64,000 bases of DNA from Alphaproteobacteria bacterium MarineAlpha11_Bin1 (GTDB lineage Bacteria; Pseudomonadota; Alphaproteobacteria; MPNO01; UBA830), in the NCBI GenBank assembly GCA_002937455.1, contig PTJZ01000007.1, positions 1 through 64,000 on the forward strand, given 5' to 3'. A program made the translations under genes and the position numbers. The notes under the pieces were generated by a model, which saw only the letters and a program-made list of their open reading frames with translations, did no database searches and was not told the DNA's origin. Of this stretch, positions 54,139 to 63,815 are shown piece after piece; positions within the stretch are counted from its first letter, which is position 1, and each line of letters starts with the position of its first letter.

Positions 54139-55830
54139 ATGAACGATAACCTCAAAGAAAAAGACAACGGCGGTCCTGTACGCGACTTCATCCGGGACCG
54201 TGTTAGCGCTGATCTGGCCAATGGCGCTGTCGATATCGTAACTACACGGTTTCCTCCGGAACCTAATGGCTATCTCCATATTGGTCATGCCAAGTCGATT
54301 TGCTTGAATTTCGGTATAGCCATGGAATTCGGGGGTTTCTGTAATCTACGATTTGACGATACGAACCCAGCTAAAGAGGATCAGGAATTCATCGACGCGA
54401 TCCAGGCGGATATATCTTGGCTTAGTGTAGGGTGGAATGGAGAAGTCAAATACGCCTCGGATAACTTTGAGCAGCTTTATGCTTGGGCCGAACATCTTAT
54501 CAGCGTAGAAAAGGCTTATGTTGATGACCTGAGCTCAGACGAAATTCGTGAATATCGCGGAACGTTAACAAAACCCGGCCAGAACAGCCCCTATCGAGGT
54601 CGCAGCGTCAATGAGAACCTCGATCTTTTTAGGCGCATGAGAGAGGGCGAATTCAAGGACGGCGCCCGGGTTCTAAGAGCGAAGATCGACATGCATTCGG
54701 GTAATTTCAACCTGAGGGACCCGGTTTTGTACCGTATAAGCCGGGCGCCACATCCTCGTACCGGCGATACTTGGTGCATTTATCCGACGTACGATTTTGC
54801 CCACGGTCAGACAGATGCAATCGAGGGCGTGACTCATTCACTATGCACTTTGGAATTTGAAGATCATCGACCACTTTACGAGTGGCTACTCGAAAATTTG
54901 CCCGTTCCGACATCTCCAAGGCAATACGAATACTCCCGCCTCAATATCACTCATACGGTTCTGTCCAAACGTCGGCTCACCCAGTTGGTGGAGGAAGGTC
55001 ATGTGTCGGGCTGGGACGACCCTCGCATGCCGACACTCGCCGGACTGCGTCGTCGTGGAGTTCCGGCGGAGGCTATAAGAGACTTCATTTCTCGGCTGGC
55101 GATCTCCAAGAGTGACGGAATGGTTGAGGCCGCAATGCTCGAGCACTGCATTCGCGATAGATTGAATGATACCGCATTGCGGCGCATGGCGGTTTTACGC
55201 CCCTTAAAAGTAGTGATTGAAAACTATCCCGAAGGGAAGATTGAGGAATTAGAAGCTATCAATAATCCACGCGATTTAGCGGCCGGTACACGGTCTGTGA
55301 CATTTAGTCGGGAACTCTATATTGAGCGCGATGATTTTATGGAGGACGCTCCGAGGAAGTATTTCCGTCTTAGTCCGGGACGAGAAGTTCGACTAAGATC
55401 GGCATATTTCATTACCTGCACCGACGTGGTCAAGGACGAAGCTGGAGAAATCATAGAGATACGTTGTAGTTATGACCCGGAGACTAAGGGTGGTAACGCG
55501 CCAGACGGGCGCAAAGTGAAGGGGACACTGCATTGGGTATCAGCATCTAATGCATTGGATGCCGAGGTGAGGCTATACAACCCGCTTTTCAGCAATGAAA
55601 ATCCTAGTATGACGGATGATTTTCTATCATTTCTACGCCACGATTCGCTCGAAAATCTTACGGGATGCAAGCTGGAGCACGTGCTGTCGCAGGCAGATGT
55701 CGGCGACGTCATTCAATTCGAGCGATTAGGATATTTCTGCGCTGACCCTGAGGGTAAGTCTACAGTGCCGGTTTTCAACCGGACCGTTGGTCTGCGCGAC
55801 TCTTTTGCGAAAGAGATAGCTAAAGGGTAA
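54139..55830 (+). CDS. glnS: Glutamine--tRNA ligase
   Basis: A 563-residue class I synthetase. The HIGH-like motif is in [18 protein letters not shown] (about 38-55), NLRFDDTNP follows, and KMSKS-like VLSKRRL is near 275. The C-terminal anticodon-binding domains have [17 protein letters not shown], as in E. coli GlnRS. It charges tRNA-Gln directly, so this organism need not rely only on GatCAB. ATG 54139 is chosen by alignment to known GlnRS N-termini; ATG 54085 is the in-frame alternative. Neither has a strong ribosome binding site. Confidence 0.95.
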   Translation: MNDNLKEKDNGGPVRDFIRDRVSADLANGAVDIVTTRFPPEPNGYLHIGHAKSICLNFGIAMEFGGFCNLRFDDTNPAKEDQEFIDAIQADISWLSVGWNGEVKYASDNFEQLYAWAEHLISVEKAYVDDLSSDEIREYRGTLTKPGQNSPYRGRSVNENLDLFRRMREGEFKDGARVLRAKIDMHSGNFNLRDPVLYRISRAPHPRTGDTWCIYPTYDFAHGQTDAIEGVTHSLCTLEFEDHRPLYEWLLENLPVPTSPRQYEYSRLNITHTVLSKRRLTQLVEEGHVSGWDDPRMPTLAGLRRRGVPAEAIRDFISRLAISKSDGMVEAAMLEHCIRDRLNDTALRRMAVLRPLKVVIENYPEGKIEELEAINNPRDLAAGTRSVTFSRELYIERDDFMEDAPRKYFRLSPGREVRLRSAYFITCTDVVKDEAGEIIEIRCSYDPETKGGNAPDGRKVKGTLHWVSASNALDAEVRLYNPLFSNENPSMTDDFLSFLRHDSLENLTGCKLEHVLSQADVGDVIQFERLGYFCADPEGKSTVPVFNRTVGLRDSFAKEIAKG

Positions 55831-55836
55831 ATTTTT

Positions 55837-57459
55837 TCAACCGCGTAGCGCACTTAGCTGATTGCCGTAACCTGAAGGGTCGACAGTCACGTCAACTAAG
55901 GTTGGGCCTTCCGTTTGAAACGCCTCCGCTAGCGCGAACTCCAGTGGGTCTTGTGCCCCTACTTTCCAGGCATTACATCCCAAACCTCGTGCAGTCACCG
56001 CAAAATCTACTTGAGGATACCTGACGCCAATAGGTGGGCGCTGCTGGCGCTGCTGCTTGATATCGATCAACGATAACGCAGCATCATTAAAAACTACTAC
56101 GTTGAGTTCAACGCCCAGCCGGGCGGCGGTCGATAATTCCGCAAGAGACATCATCATCCCGCCGTCGCCGATGATCGCGATCGTAGGGCAGTTTGGTTCA
56201 TTGAGGCTACTAGCTAGTGCCGCTGGCAATGCAAAACCCATAGTCGAGAGCCCATTGGACTTCAGTACATCATGGGGTTGGTTAGCTGGCCAGCGCGTCA
56301 TTGCAGAAAACATGTGAGCTCCAGCATCTACGGTGAGACGCGCACCCCGCGGCGCGGCGCTAATAATAGCGTCTACGATTTCGTCTGGGGATCGCCCATT
56401 GGCGATATTGTTGGTGACGCCGTGACGAATTCGGATTTTATGTCCAGAGATGTCCTCGCCGGCCCATTCGGATCCACTGGATTGTTTAGCAAGAAAGTCT
56501 GCGAGCTCCGATATTGAGCCGGCTAGCTCAGGGTCCGGGTTGAACGGCCAAGAGAGACGTGGCGTTTCAGACAAGACGATCACAGGGACGTTGTGGTACC
56601 AATTACCGGGTATCATTTCCACAGGATCGACGCCGCAGAAAATTATAAGATCCGCTTCCGTTAGAACCGTGTTATCAAGTTTCGCGCCTGTGTAGAGACC
56701 AATGTTCTTTGGATCTGTATCCGGGAGCACACCCTTAGCCTTATATGTAGTAAGAACGGGTCCATTAAGGGATCTTGCAAGCCGGTTTGCTGACGCTGCC
56801 CGATGGGCAGCCCGACACTGGAGGCCAATAATCATAACGGGTCTTTTCGCAGCGGCGATCCGCCTACGCGCTGTCTCGATCGTCTCGGGGTCAATCTCAG
56901 GCAAGTTTGAAAAGTCGTTGGGGGTGGCGGGGAGGCTTTCGGCGCCGGCATCCTGCGCTGAAAGATCTATATGTACCGGCCCCGGTGGCTCCTCGGTAGC
57001 GAGATCGAAAAGCCGCTCAAAAGATGTTGCACCATTGGAAGGCATCAATCTTTGCTGCGCCTTTGATATCGGCGCGAATAAGGATTGCTGGTCGAAGATT
57101 TGATGCGGAGGTGAGGTAGCACTTTCATTGTGCGCATCCGTAAAAATAATGACCGGTGCCCGTTCCAGAGACGCATACGCCACCCCGTTAACAACACTAG
57201 CTGCGCCTGGACCAATACCGGTCAGTACGATACCGGGTATACCAGTTAGCTCGCCGGTTACGGCGGCCATTATCCCCGCGGATGCCTCGGTACGGCAAAG
57301 AATGAATTCTATGCCGAGATCAGCGGCTGCAGCGATCAGGTCGAGGCTTGATCCGCCGCCGGGTATGCCGAACATGCGCTTGACGCCTCGCGCTTGCATC
57401 GTTTCCGCTATCCTGACAGCAAGGGTCTTGGGAGATTCTTTATCCGCGTCAATGTTCAT
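55837..57459 (-). CDS. Thiamine-diphosphate-dependent enzyme, acetolactate-synthase-like
   Basis: A 540-residue ThDP enzyme with three domains. The ThDP glutamate is in LCRTEASAGIMAAV (about residue 55) and the Mg/ThDP motif GDGGMMMS...VFNDAALS lies near 430-460. The central domain keeps the SCOP-type ALS fold (GLQCRAAHRAASANRLARSL). Members make acetolactate, decarboxylate 2-oxo acids (benzoylformate, sulfopyruvate) or cleave oxalyl-CoA. It is divergent from the Rieske cluster, which allows a 2-oxo acid role there, but this is inference. Confidence 0.85.
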   Translation of the reverse strand: MNIDADKESPKTLAVRIAETMQARGVKRMFGIPGGGSSLDLIAAAADLGIEFILCRTEASAGIMAAVTGELTGIPGIVLTGIGPGAASVVNGVAYASLERAPVIIFTDAHNESATSPPHQIFDQQSLFAPISKAQQRLMPSNGATSFERLFDLATEEPPGPVHIDLSAQDAGAESLPATPNDFSNLPEIDPETIETARRRIAAAKRPVMIIGLQCRAAHRAASANRLARSLNGPVLTTYKAKGVLPDTDPKNIGLYTGAKLDNTVLTEADLIIFCGVDPVEMIPGNWYHNVPVIVLSETPRLSWPFNPDPELAGSISELADFLAKQSSGSEWAGEDISGHKIRIRHGVTNNIANGRSPDEIVDAIISAAPRGARLTVDAGAHMFSAMTRWPANQPHDVLKSNGLSTMGFALPAALASSLNEPNCPTIAIIGDGGMMMSLAELSTAARLGVELNVVVFNDAALSLIDIKQQRQQRPPIGVRYPQVDFAVTARGLGCNAWKVGAQDPLEFALAEAFQTEGPTLVDVTVDPSGYGNQLSALRG

Positions 57460-57811
57460 TTCACGCCAAGTTTACGGACATTAAGGAATACGTCGTTTGC
57501 TATAGTTTGCAAGTCAGACATGAAGGACACTGGACACCCTATTTCGTCGCTAGAGATACGCAAGAGGCACGTTACATTGTCAACCCGAACATCCAATACG
57601 GAGCCCCAAAAACAAACCTTAGCAACTACTCTAAGGCCTAGAAAGACAGAATCAGGAAATGACCATCTCCAAAAAGCGAGATATTGTACCTAGGTAGGCA
57701 AAATGGGACAATAATTCTCATTTAAGGCTAGAGTTATACGCTCCAAACTGGGACCTTAACGTAGGGAAAATTGCCAATATTGGTACCCGAATGAAAAATG
57801 AAGGCGCGATC
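57460..57811. other. Divergent intergenic region, ThDP enzyme / Rieske cluster 2
   Basis: About 350 bases upstream of both divergent genes. It includes AATGGGACAAT at about 57701-57712, the reverse of the TTGTCCCA core seen in front of the CoxL-type gene, and TGAAGGACACTGGACACCC near 57519. A promoter for each direction is expected; none is certain. Confidence 0.35.
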
Positions 57812-59137
57812 ATGATCTGGACTACAGAAAAAATTGCTGGATTAGTGGAACCCGACCGAGCGCACCGGATGGCCTACACGAATCCTGAAATTTTCGATCT
57901 TGAAATGGAAAGAATTTTCGAGCGAACCTGGATTTATGTAGGACATGAAAGCCAAGTAAAAAATCCTGGGGACTATTATCTTGCTCAGGTGGGTCGCCAG
58001 CCGGTGATCATGATCCGCGGTCAGGACAACGAGGTAAATGTCTTGTATAATCGATGTCCTCATCGCGGAGCGCAGCTATGTACAGCGCGTAAGGGTAATA
58101 CGGGTAACCATTTTTATTGCTCTTATCATGCTTGGACTTTTCACCTTGATGGAAAGCTCGAGAGTATGCCGGCGAGAAGGGAATACGACGGTACCAATCT
58201 CGATTTTGATAATCCTGAATTCCATATATCTCGGTTGCCGCGCGCAGCTAATTATCGTGGTTTTTGGTTTGCTAGCCTTTCGAATGAAGGTTTAGACTTA
58301 AAAACTCACCTTGGTGAATCCACTGCCGCCTTTGATCAATTGATTGATCGGGCGCCAGGTAAGGAGACGGAAGTTGTTGGAGACTGCTTCCGCATGGTTC
58401 AGCAGTCGAACTGGAAAATCTTCCTCGAGAATCAGCTCGACGCCTCTCATCCCGGCGTTACCCATGAGTCTACTGGTAAGGCCGCGCAGCGTATAGAGGC
58501 CAAAAAACGCGATGAAGGTGAAGAAGTCCCTCTTGAATTGACCTTCCTCTCAGATTTCGCCCGGCTCGGCCACGACGGTTGGACAAAGTTCGGCACAGTA
58601 GGGTACCGCAACGGTCACAGTAGTCTCGAGGGCTATATGGGACTGAGGCCTGATGACCCGGATACCAACGAATATGTCCGGCGAATGTATGAGGCGTACG
58701 GAGAGGAAAAGACAGAAGAGATTCTTGGTATAAATATACACCATATGTTGGTCTATCCGTGCAATTCCGTTCAACCACCGTTGCAGCAGCTTCGCACAAT
58801 CCGTCCTCTGGCCCACGACAAGACGCTTACAGAAATATGGCATTTCCGACTGAAAGACGCGCCGGAAGCAATATATCGCCGCTCTCTGGCCTATTATTAC
58901 CTCGTAAATTCGCCTTCAACGCTGGTTAACGCGGACGATCTGTTTAACTGGTGGAAGTGCCAACACGGCTTAGATTCAAATGCTAGCGAATGGGTCAGTT
59001 TTCACCGCAAGGCAGGCCAGGATGAAGAACGTGACGGAATAGCCTACTCAGCGCCAGAAAGCATGAGCGAACTCCCACTACGTCATATGATGTATGCTTG
59101 GCGCGACTATATGACCGCCGATACTGGAGCAAAGTAA
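57812..59137 (+). CDS. Rieske aromatic-ring-hydroxylating dioxygenase alpha subunit (cluster 2)
   Basis: A 441-residue catalytic subunit. Rieske ligands are CPHRG (about residue 86) and CSYHAW (about 108). The mononuclear iron site is LDASHPGVTH (about residue 212), with a further acidic ligand likely in VNADDLFNWW. It resembles aromatic-ring oxygenases with the IFERTWIYVGHESQV start. ATG 57812 is favoured: AAGG precedes it; a frame start at 57791 has no site. Its stop overlaps the beta-subunit start as TAATG. Confidence 0.92.
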   Translation: MIWTTEKIAGLVEPDRAHRMAYTNPEIFDLEMERIFERTWIYVGHESQVKNPGDYYLAQVGRQPVIMIRGQDNEVNVLYNRCPHRGAQLCTARKGNTGNHFYCSYHAWTFHLDGKLESMPARREYDGTNLDFDNPEFHISRLPRAANYRGFWFASLSNEGLDLKTHLGESTAAFDQLIDRAPGKETEVVGDCFRMVQQSNWKIFLENQLDASHPGVTHESTGKAAQRIEAKKRDEGEEVPLELTFLSDFARLGHDGWTKFGTVGYRNGHSSLEGYMGLRPDDPDTNEYVRRMYEAYGEEKTEEILGINIHHMLVYPCNSVQPPLQQLRTIRPLAHDKTLTEIWHFRLKDAPEAIYRRSLAYYYLVNSPSTLVNADDLFNWWKCQHGLDSNASEWVSFHRKAGQDEERDGIAYSAPESMSELPLRHMMYAWRDYMTADTGAK

Positions 59138-59673
59138 TGACCGAGGCTTGCGAGATTTTGGCTGCGGCAGATAATGCTGCCGTCGCAGATGTAAGTGTCG
59201 AAACGCATCGTGCTGTTGAGCGGTTCCTCTATTGTCAGGCGGATATTTTGGACGAAAAACGGACGGATGAATGGCTGGGACTATTTGCTGATAACGGTTA
59301 CTACTGGATGCCCTCAGAGGAACATCAGATTGAGGGTGATGGCATGCCCAATATCTTCTGGGAAGATCATGATCTGATGCTGATGCGAATATCGCGGAAT
59401 TCGCATCCGCGTGCCCATAGTCAGGCTCCACATAATCGCCTTAACCATGTAGTGTCGAATGTAGTGATCGAGAGCGAAAACGCCGATGGCGATATCATCG
59501 TGAGATCTCGTTTCCACTGCACGGAGTATTTCCGCTACCAAGTGCGCTCGTTCTCGGGGAAGTACCGGCATCTTCTGAAGAAAACATCAGATGGCTACCG
59601 CATCGCCTTGCAGCGGGTCGATCTTGTCAACCGCGAGGGACCTTACGACTATGTTTTGCAGTGGTGGCTTTAG
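59137..59673 (+). CDS. Aromatic-ring-hydroxylating dioxygenase beta subunit
   Basis: A 178-residue NTF2-fold partner. VERFLYCQADILDEKRTDEWLGLFADNGYYWMP near residue 25-57 and RSFSGKYRHLLKKTSDGYRIALQRVDLVNREG near the C-terminus are typical (given here as short spans). The ATG shares one base with the alpha stop. Ferredoxin and reductase genes are not in the window. Confidence 0.88.
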   Translation: MTEACEILAAADNAAVADVSVETHRAVERFLYCQADILDEKRTDEWLGLFADNGYYWMPSEEHQIEGDGMPNIFWEDHDLMLMRISRNSHPRAHSQAPHNRLNHVVSNVVIESENADGDIIVRSRFHCTEYFRYQVRSFSGKYRHLLKKTSDGYRIALQRVDLVNREGPYDYVLQWWL

Positions 59674-59704
59674 GGTAACCTGACCGGCGACGGCCAAACC
59701 TATT

Positions 59705-60160
59705 TCAGTTCACGTTTTCATATTTATATAGGCCTTCAATCTCGTGCAGGTTTTCGGCGCGGGCGCGAAGTTCAATCACGTTGCGGTCCGGGTCACGGAC
59801 GAACAGTGACACGTGACCGTCTTGTCCGAACATTACTGGTCCCTGGGTGATTCGAATATCGTTGTCTTTGAGTACTTGGATGGTATCTTCGATGGACGAA
59901 ACGCGCAGTGCCAGATGGGTGATGCCAGCGTGTTTAGTCCTTGTATCCATCAGGATGTTACAACCATCGAGCTCATCTGCCGCGTTTACGACAAGATTGA
60001 TTTCAACGCACTGTGAATTTCGAATGATAATGACTGGATCGAAATCAACGCAAGTCATAACCTCAAAACCAAGGAGTTCGTAGAAAGCGATCGCTCGCTC
60101 AGCGTTCTTTACCCGGATACCGGTATGATCGACGCATTCGACATTTATTTTGGAGGCCAT
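59705..60160 (-). CDS. VOC (glyoxalase/extradiol dioxygenase fold) protein
   Basis: A 151-residue protein of the vicinal-oxygen-chelate superfamily. Metal ligands are H in DHTGIRV (about residue 12), H in GITHLALRV (about 77), and E in RNVIELRA (about 133). Two such repeats make one metal-binding module. It could be an isomerase, a lyase or an extradiol-type enzyme acting on the Rieske product. It is convergent with the Rieske beta gene and upstream of a GMC gene on the same strand. Confidence 0.82.
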   Translation of the reverse strand: MASKINVECVDHTGIRVKNAERAIAFYELLGFEVMTCVDFDPVIIIRNSQCVEINLVVNAADELDGCNILMDTRTKHAGITHLALRVSSIEDTIQVLKDNDIRITQGPVMFGQDGHVSLFVRDPDRNVIELRARAENLHEIEGLYKYENVN

Positions 60161-60207
60161 CGTTCCAAATCCTCCGGGGTTTCTGCCAGAACGGGGTCAA
60201 AAGAAAA

Positions 60208-61842
60208 TTAGGTTGGAATGTTGACAGGAGCAAGTGGAACTTCTCCGACTATAAGGTCGGCAGCGCGGTCCGCGAAGGCCATTGTCGGTGCGTTGATATT
60301 ACCCCCTAGCATATCCGGGAAAATAGACGCATCGATTACCCGTAAATTCTCGGTTCCATGGACCCGCATTTCCGGGTCTACGACTGCCCATTCATCTGTA
60401 TTGGCACCCATTTTGCATGTGCCGAGCGGATGATGGACTGTCCATGCCGTCCTTTTAATGAATTCATCAAAAGACTCGTCTGCTGGTTGGATTTCTGGCC
60501 CACGGAACTTATCCAGTGCCTTCTGACTGGCAATTTCCCTGACGATTTCGATGCCCTCGCGGAGCAGTTCCCGGTCTTCAGGTTCTGATAAAAATTTTTG
60601 ATAGATAAGAGCATGATCGGCCGGGTTGCTGGACGCCAGTTTAAGTTCCCCCCGACTTTTCGGATGCAGTACGACGGGCCGGACCATGAAGGCATCTTTC
60701 GGTTTCGGTCTGTATCCGGGAAACCAAGGTTGCGATTCCGGCGGGATGAACCGCGCTAGCAATTGTAGATCGGGCTGGGGCAGGTCTTCTCTAGTCTTAA
60801 TATATCCGGTTAACGGTCCAGGCATTTCAGTCGCGAATCCCTTACCAAGGAAATAAGCCTGTGCCATTGACAGAAGCAGGCGATCCCAACGTAGCCTACC
60901 TACGAACGGACCATCGCCGATACGTTCATACTCCACGCCGACAGATAGATGATCTTGGAGGTTTTGACCTACGCCTTTCAGGTCGACTGCGACACTGATT
61001 CCGTGTTCGTTTAAGTGATCTCCGTTCCCGATCCCGGAAAGCATTAGGAGTTGTGGGGAATTAATGACACCGCCGGAAATGATGACTTCTCGCTCTGAAT
61101 AAACGGCGGTTAATGGGCCACCCTCGACGGCGGAATATTCGACGCCTGTAGCTTTGTTGCCTTCAAGCAATACTTTGTGAACAAGCTTTTTAGTTATTAC
61201 GGTCAGGTTTGATCTTTTCATCGCGGGATAAAGGTACGCAACTGCTGAACTGCATCGTTTACCATTTCGGATGGTTGACTGAAGCGTACCTAGTCCCTCA
61301 TTCTGCACACCGTTATAATCGGGCGTACGGGCATAACCGGCCTGTTCGCCTGCGTTCAGCCACGCTTCATGCAATGGATCAGGAAATTTATTTTCGATGG
61401 TGGACAGCGGACCACCTGTGCCTCGGAGGGGTAGGTCTCCTTTTTCCCAATCCTCGGCTTTGATGAAGTAAGGCAGTATGTCGGCGTAGGACCATCCAAC
61501 ACAGCCGTTCCGCGACCAGCGGTCATAGTCTTCGCGATGACAGCGAACATAGGCCATTGCGTTAATTGATGATGATCCGCCCAGAACCTTTCCGCGTGCG
61601 CATTCCACCTTGCGGTTGTCGAAGTTGGCTTCTTCTTCGGTGAAGTAGCCCCAGTCGTACAGACGTTCGAAAAGAATTTTTCCCCAGCCCAGCGGGACGC
61701 GGATGATCGGGTTGCGGTCACTTCCGCCGGCTTCGATCAGCAGGACCTGGGTATCGGGATTTTCAGTCAGCCGGTTGGCCAGCGTGCAGCCCGCTGATCC
61801 CGCGCCGATGATGATATAGTCGTATGTTTTCGCGTTGCTCAT
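60208..61842 (-). CDS. GMC family oxidoreductase (choline dehydrogenase-like)
   Basis: A 544-residue FAD enzyme. The dinucleotide motif is IIGAGSAGCTLANRL at residue 10, the GMC1 box GKVLGGSSSINAMAYVR near 80, the GMC2 box GGVINSPQLLMLSGIG near 255, and the active-site His pair in TAWTVHHPLGTCKMG (about 460). It oxidises an alcohol to an aldehyde. It shares a - strand run with the VOC gene and is 120 bases from the divergent flavin hydroxylase gene. Confidence 0.92.
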   Translation of the reverse strand: MSNAKTYDYIIIGAGSAGCTLANRLTENPDTQVLLIEAGGSDRNPIIRVPLGWGKILFERLYDWGYFTEEEANFDNRKVECARGKVLGGSSSINAMAYVRCHREDYDRWSRNGCVGWSYADILPYFIKAEDWEKGDLPLRGTGGPLSTIENKFPDPLHEAWLNAGEQAGYARTPDYNGVQNEGLGTLQSTIRNGKRCSSAVAYLYPAMKRSNLTVITKKLVHKVLLEGNKATGVEYSAVEGGPLTAVYSEREVIISGGVINSPQLLMLSGIGNGDHLNEHGISVAVDLKGVGQNLQDHLSVGVEYERIGDGPFVGRLRWDRLLLSMAQAYFLGKGFATEMPGPLTGYIKTREDLPQPDLQLLARFIPPESQPWFPGYRPKPKDAFMVRPVVLHPKSRGELKLASSNPADHALIYQKFLSEPEDRELLREGIEIVREIASQKALDKFRGPEIQPADESFDEFIKRTAWTVHHPLGTCKMGANTDEWAVVDPEMRVHGTENLRVIDASIFPDMLGGNINAPTMAFADRAADLIVGEVPLAPVNIPT

Positions 61843-62028
61843 TTTTTATTCCTGCGAATTGATCTTGATAATATTGGATAGGATAGCACACGGTTTTCAT
61901 GCCCCAATAGACCTCACGGCAAGATTAGTGAACCTCACTATCAAATAATCTAATCCAATGATTTGGTCCCGATTCGCTGTGACTCACATCTAGACCTACA
62001 CAGGGCTATAATACCGTTGAGACTTTCT

Positions 62029-63678
62029 ATGCGGAACAACCCAATGACCGAAACACCCATCGTGATCGTCGGAGGCGGGCCTGTCGGCTTAAATCTTGCC
62101 TTGGACTTGGCCTGGCGACAGGTGCCCTGCATGTTAGTTAATCAGGGGAAAACGACAGCAGATCATCCACAGGGTAACACCAATAATGCGCGAACAATGG
62201 AAATCTACCGACGGCTTGGTATCGCCGATAGAATTCGGGACGTGGGGCTGCCGATAGATCATTGCGGCGACGCGATTTTCGTCACGCGGATAAATGCTCA
62301 TGAAATTGGACGTATCAAAATACCCAGCGTCCGAGATCGTCTGAAACCGGGGTCCATCGATCTGGAACTTGGCCCCGAGCCTCTGCAACGTGCCTCTCAG
62401 ATGTTCGTAGAAAGGGTACTGAAAGAAGAGCTTGATACCAAGGCTACCGTGGATATGCGGTTTGGCTGGAAAATGATTTCGTTCGAACCTTCAGACGAGG
62501 CGGTTATTGTCGAAATCCAGAATATTGATACTGGCAAAATTGAGACCGTCTCCTGCGGATATCTGGTGGGTTGCGACGGCGGTCGCAGCACAGTCCGACG
62601 CAGCCTCGGTATTGAATACGTCGGTAAGTCAGGCGAAGAAGTCGATTTCATGATGGGCCAGATGCTGTCGGTCTATTTTCACGCTCCCGCACTTTACGAC
62701 GTAATGAAGACCGATGCGCCATGGCAATTTCATTCAATGAATCCCCAAGGCCGAGCCTCAATTGTTGCGTTGGACGGGAAAGGACATTTTCTTACCTGGG
62801 CTAAGCTGGAACCGGGACAAGACGCCTATTCGATAGATCCTCGCCCCTATATCTGGCGCGTGGTCGGGGAAGAAATACCGGTAAATATACTTTCGTCTAA
62901 ACCGTGGCAGGCAGGTTTGTCATTGGTTGCCAATGAATATCAGCGGGGTCGTGTGATCCTAGCAGGCGATTCTGTGCATCTGTTCACACCCACCGGCGGG
63001 TTCGGAATGAATACTGGCGTCGGCGATGCCGAAAATCTTGGCTGGAAGCTGGAAGCATGGAATAGCGGCTGGGCGGGTGATCGTCTGATCGGTACCTACG
63101 AGTGCGAGCGCCGCCCGGTAGCTATCCGCAACCTCGCTCAGTCCTATGCATTGGCGCAAGATAAGTCTGCACTTTCGGTTCCTCCCGCAATTGAGGACGA
63201 AACACCCGAAGGTGAGGCGTTAAGGGCAGATCTCGGTATTCGCACCGAAAAGACCCTGGCGGAAGAGTACTATTGTATGGGTATCCAACTCGGCGCGCGA
63301 TATGACGGTTCCCCTTTAATATGTGCCGAGCATGGTGATGTTCCGGTAAGCGATCCCTTCACTTATATTCCAACTGCGTGGCCTGGGGGTCGCGCACCAC
63401 ATTGTTGGCTGGCAGACGGCACAGCGCTGTTCGACCATTTCGGCAAGGGGTTCACCCTACTTCGCCTCGGGAGTTCCATAGCTGATACATCGGCTCTAGA
63501 GCGGGTAGCTGAAGAAAAAGGCGTGCCGCTAAGCATTTTCTCGGTCGACAACCCACAGATCCGCGCCCTGTATGAAGCAGATCTGGCGCTTATACGGCCG
63601 GACCAATACGTGGCATGGCGCGGAGAGGCAGTGCCGGATAACCCGTCGGCTTTGATTGATTGTGTGAGGGGTGCCTGA
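62029..63678 (+). CDS. Class A FAD-dependent aromatic hydroxylase (MhpA/PheA-like)
   Basis: A flavoprotein monooxygenase of about 549 residues. The Rossmann motif IVIVGGGPVGLNLAL, the DG motif VGCDGGRSTVRRSLGI (about 180), and the GD motif VILAGDSVHLFTPTGGFGMN (about 315) are all present; a thioredoxin-like C-terminal domain follows, as in phenol hydroxylase-type enzymes. It would add a hydroxyl group to an aromatic ring with NAD(P)H. Start choice lies between ATG 62029 and ATG 62044; both have weak sites. It is followed 138 bases later by a flavoprotein gene. Confidence 0.9.
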   Translation: MRNNPMTETPIVIVGGGPVGLNLALDLAWRQVPCMLVNQGKTTADHPQGNTNNARTMEIYRRLGIADRIRDVGLPIDHCGDAIFVTRINAHEIGRIKIPSVRDRLKPGSIDLELGPEPLQRASQMFVERVLKEELDTKATVDMRFGWKMISFEPSDEAVIVEIQNIDTGKIETVSCGYLVGCDGGRSTVRRSLGIEYVGKSGEEVDFMMGQMLSVYFHAPALYDVMKTDAPWQFHSMNPQGRASIVALDGKGHFLTWAKLEPGQDAYSIDPRPYIWRVVGEEIPVNILSSKPWQAGLSLVANEYQRGRVILAGDSVHLFTPTGGFGMNTGVGDAENLGWKLEAWNSGWAGDRLIGTYECERRPVAIRNLAQSYALAQDKSALSVPPAIEDETPEGEALRADLGIRTEKTLAEEYYCMGIQLGARYDGSPLICAEHGDVPVSDPFTYIPTAWPGGRAPHCWLADGTALFDHFGKGFTLLRLGSSIADTSALERVAEEKGVPLSIFSVDNPQIRALYEADLALIRPDQYVAWRGEAVPDNPSALIDCVRGA

Positions 63679-63815
63679 CCCTCGGCGCACCGTTTGTTAC
63701 TCATTTCCCGATTTGATTATCTCAACCTTTTTCTTATACCCTTCCATCTCCGGACCAGCCCTGTATTCTAACAGTACTTTGGGTAACATCGAATTTAGAT
63801 GAGGGACTATAGGCG

